NCBI GenBank assembly: GCA_963582935.1
Contig: CAUZSH010000054.1
Location: 1-14,212, forward strand
Source: CAUZSH01 sp963582935
Lineage (GTDB): Bacteria; Pseudomonadota; Gammaproteobacteria; Francisellales; Francisellaceae
DNA length: 14,212 nucleotides
Direction of reading: 5' to 3'
Shown here: in pieces, positions 13,816 through 14,212 of the stretch
Layout of the letters: every line of letters starts with the position of its first letter
Position numbering within the stretch: position 1 is the stretch's first letter
The notes under the pieces: model-generated
What the model was told of the DNA's origin: nothing
Seen by the model: the letters and a program-made list of their open reading frames with translations, nothing else
Databases searched by the model: none
Position numbers and translations under genes: made by a program

Positions 13816-13853
13816 ACAGCCTGCAAATTATAATCCCATACAAATCAGCTGTT

Positions 13854-14212
13854 ATGGTTTATCCAAACCACAATAAACGCAAACTTCAGACGTATAAATC
13901 AATCTTTATTGAGAATATTGAAAGCTTCAAAAAAGAGTATCCAAAGTTTGATACGGCTTACCATGAGTCAGTGATTAAAAAATTGCTGGATTGTGGCACG
14001 GTTGAAGGCGGATATGCGGAATATGATTGTATGCATTGTGGGGGAGACAAACATGTTGTCTTCTTTAGCTGTAAATCAAAACTATGTCTGAAGTGCGCAA
14101 AGAGATATGCGGTCGAAGCTGCTGAGAGCATTGCATCTCAGTTGATACAGGGCGTTAAATATAGGCAGGTTGTTTTGACGATTCCAAAACAATTTAGGAA
14201 TCTGTTTTACGA
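13854..14212 (+). CDS. IS91-family transposase, N-terminal part (runs off window)
   Basis: Open frame from ATG to the right edge, 119 complete codons with no stop. It begins MVYPNHNKRKLQTYKSIF and carries the N-terminal zinc-binding domain of IS91-type transposases: Cys59 and Cys62 in CMHCGG, Cys73, then Cys78 and Cys81 in CKSKLCLKCAKRY. RQVVLTIPKQFRNLFY leads toward the HUH nuclease domain, which is beyond the edge. The gene is intact as far as seen and has a perfect promoter. The fragment at 1-664 supplies the HUH and Y2 parts of the same family in the same orientation. Direct end-to-end joining would shift the frame and, compared with family members as I remember them, miss roughly 20-30 residues. 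The two may therefore be one gene with a small gap, or two copies. Confidence 0.85.
   Translation, partial: MVYPNHNKRKLQTYKSIFIENIESFKKEYPKFDTAYHESVIKKLLDCGTVEGGYAEYDCMHCGGDKHVVFFSCKSKLCLKCAKRYAVEAAESIASQLIQGVKYRQVVLTIPKQFRNLFY

Larger units (their letters stand above)
13765..14212 (+). mobile_element. Right-hand part of a putative IS91-linked insertion
   Basis: This segment begins directly after the TCTTG break in the IS982-like transposase. It holds a promoter and the 5' part of an IS91-family transposase gene, and it runs off the window. It is proposed to be continuous with 1-2287 across the window ends. Confidence 0.4.

Noticed and set aside
1..14212. A plasmid replication or partition gene
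   Set aside because: All sizeable coding regions have other assignments; no Rep, ParA or relaxase motif was seen apart from the IS91 HUH protein, which is a transposase.
1..14212. CRISPR array, tRNA, rRNA or integron attC sites
   Set aside because: No regularly spaced repeats, cloverleaf-like sequence or conserved rRNA stretch was noticed on either strand.

Overview
The window looks like accessory, transposon-rich DNA from a low-GC (roughly 40%) gammaproteobacterium. The IHF-alpha homologue, the LolA/MMPL/DUF3261/ketosynthase gene order and the IS91- and IS982-like transposases all fit that group. I cannot name the genus from sequence alone.

Layout. Positions 1-664 hold the broken C-terminal part of an IS91-family (HUH/Y2) transposase. 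A leftward block of an IHF-alpha homologue (1936-2235), an HU-family protein (1539-1838) and a small outer-membrane beta-barrel protein (872-1492) follows. Positions 2288-2643 are the N-terminal half of an IS982-like DDE transposase on the minus strand, with one internal stop. Then come an outer-membrane 'transporter'-type protein (2782-3828), a convergent glyoxalase/VOC-fold protein (3825-4490) and a DUF1499-type lipoprotein (4548-5009).

The core is a tight rightward operon from 5112 to 13127: LolA-like carrier, MMPL/RND exporter, DUF3261 lipoprotein, ketosynthase, hotdog dehydratase, FabG-like ketoreductase, second ketosynthase and a 4'-phosphopantetheinyl transferase. Most junctions overlap by 4 nt. 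This is the distal half of an aryl polyene (APE)-type pigment pathway: KS-DH-KR chemistry builds a conjugated polyene on an acyl carrier protein (ACP), the PPTase activates the ACP, and the LolA/MMPL/DUF3261 trio is thought to move the product to the outer membrane. The ACPs, chain-length factor, starter-unit ligase, second dehydratase and glycosyl/acyltransferases of complete clusters are absent. A short secreted-protein gene after the PPTase (13150-13296) is cut off by the IS982-like element. The C-terminal half of that element lies at 13267-13764, and the window ends with the intact N-terminal part of an IS91-family transposase (13854-14212) behind a perfect consensus promoter.

The main structural observation is that both transposases are split in circularly permuted order. 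If the window's last base is joined to its first, the two IS982-like halves flank a 2.7-kb IS91-bearing segment, bounded on both sides by TCTTG. Removing that segment and one TCTTG restores the DDE transposase reading frame exactly. The IS91 N- and C-terminal parts also become adjacent. This suggests that the window is an opened circular molecule, or one unit between two long direct repeats. It also suggests that the HU, IHF-alpha and outer-membrane genes are passengers of an IS91-type insertion whose target matches the CAAG/CTTG preference of that family. No replication gene is visible.
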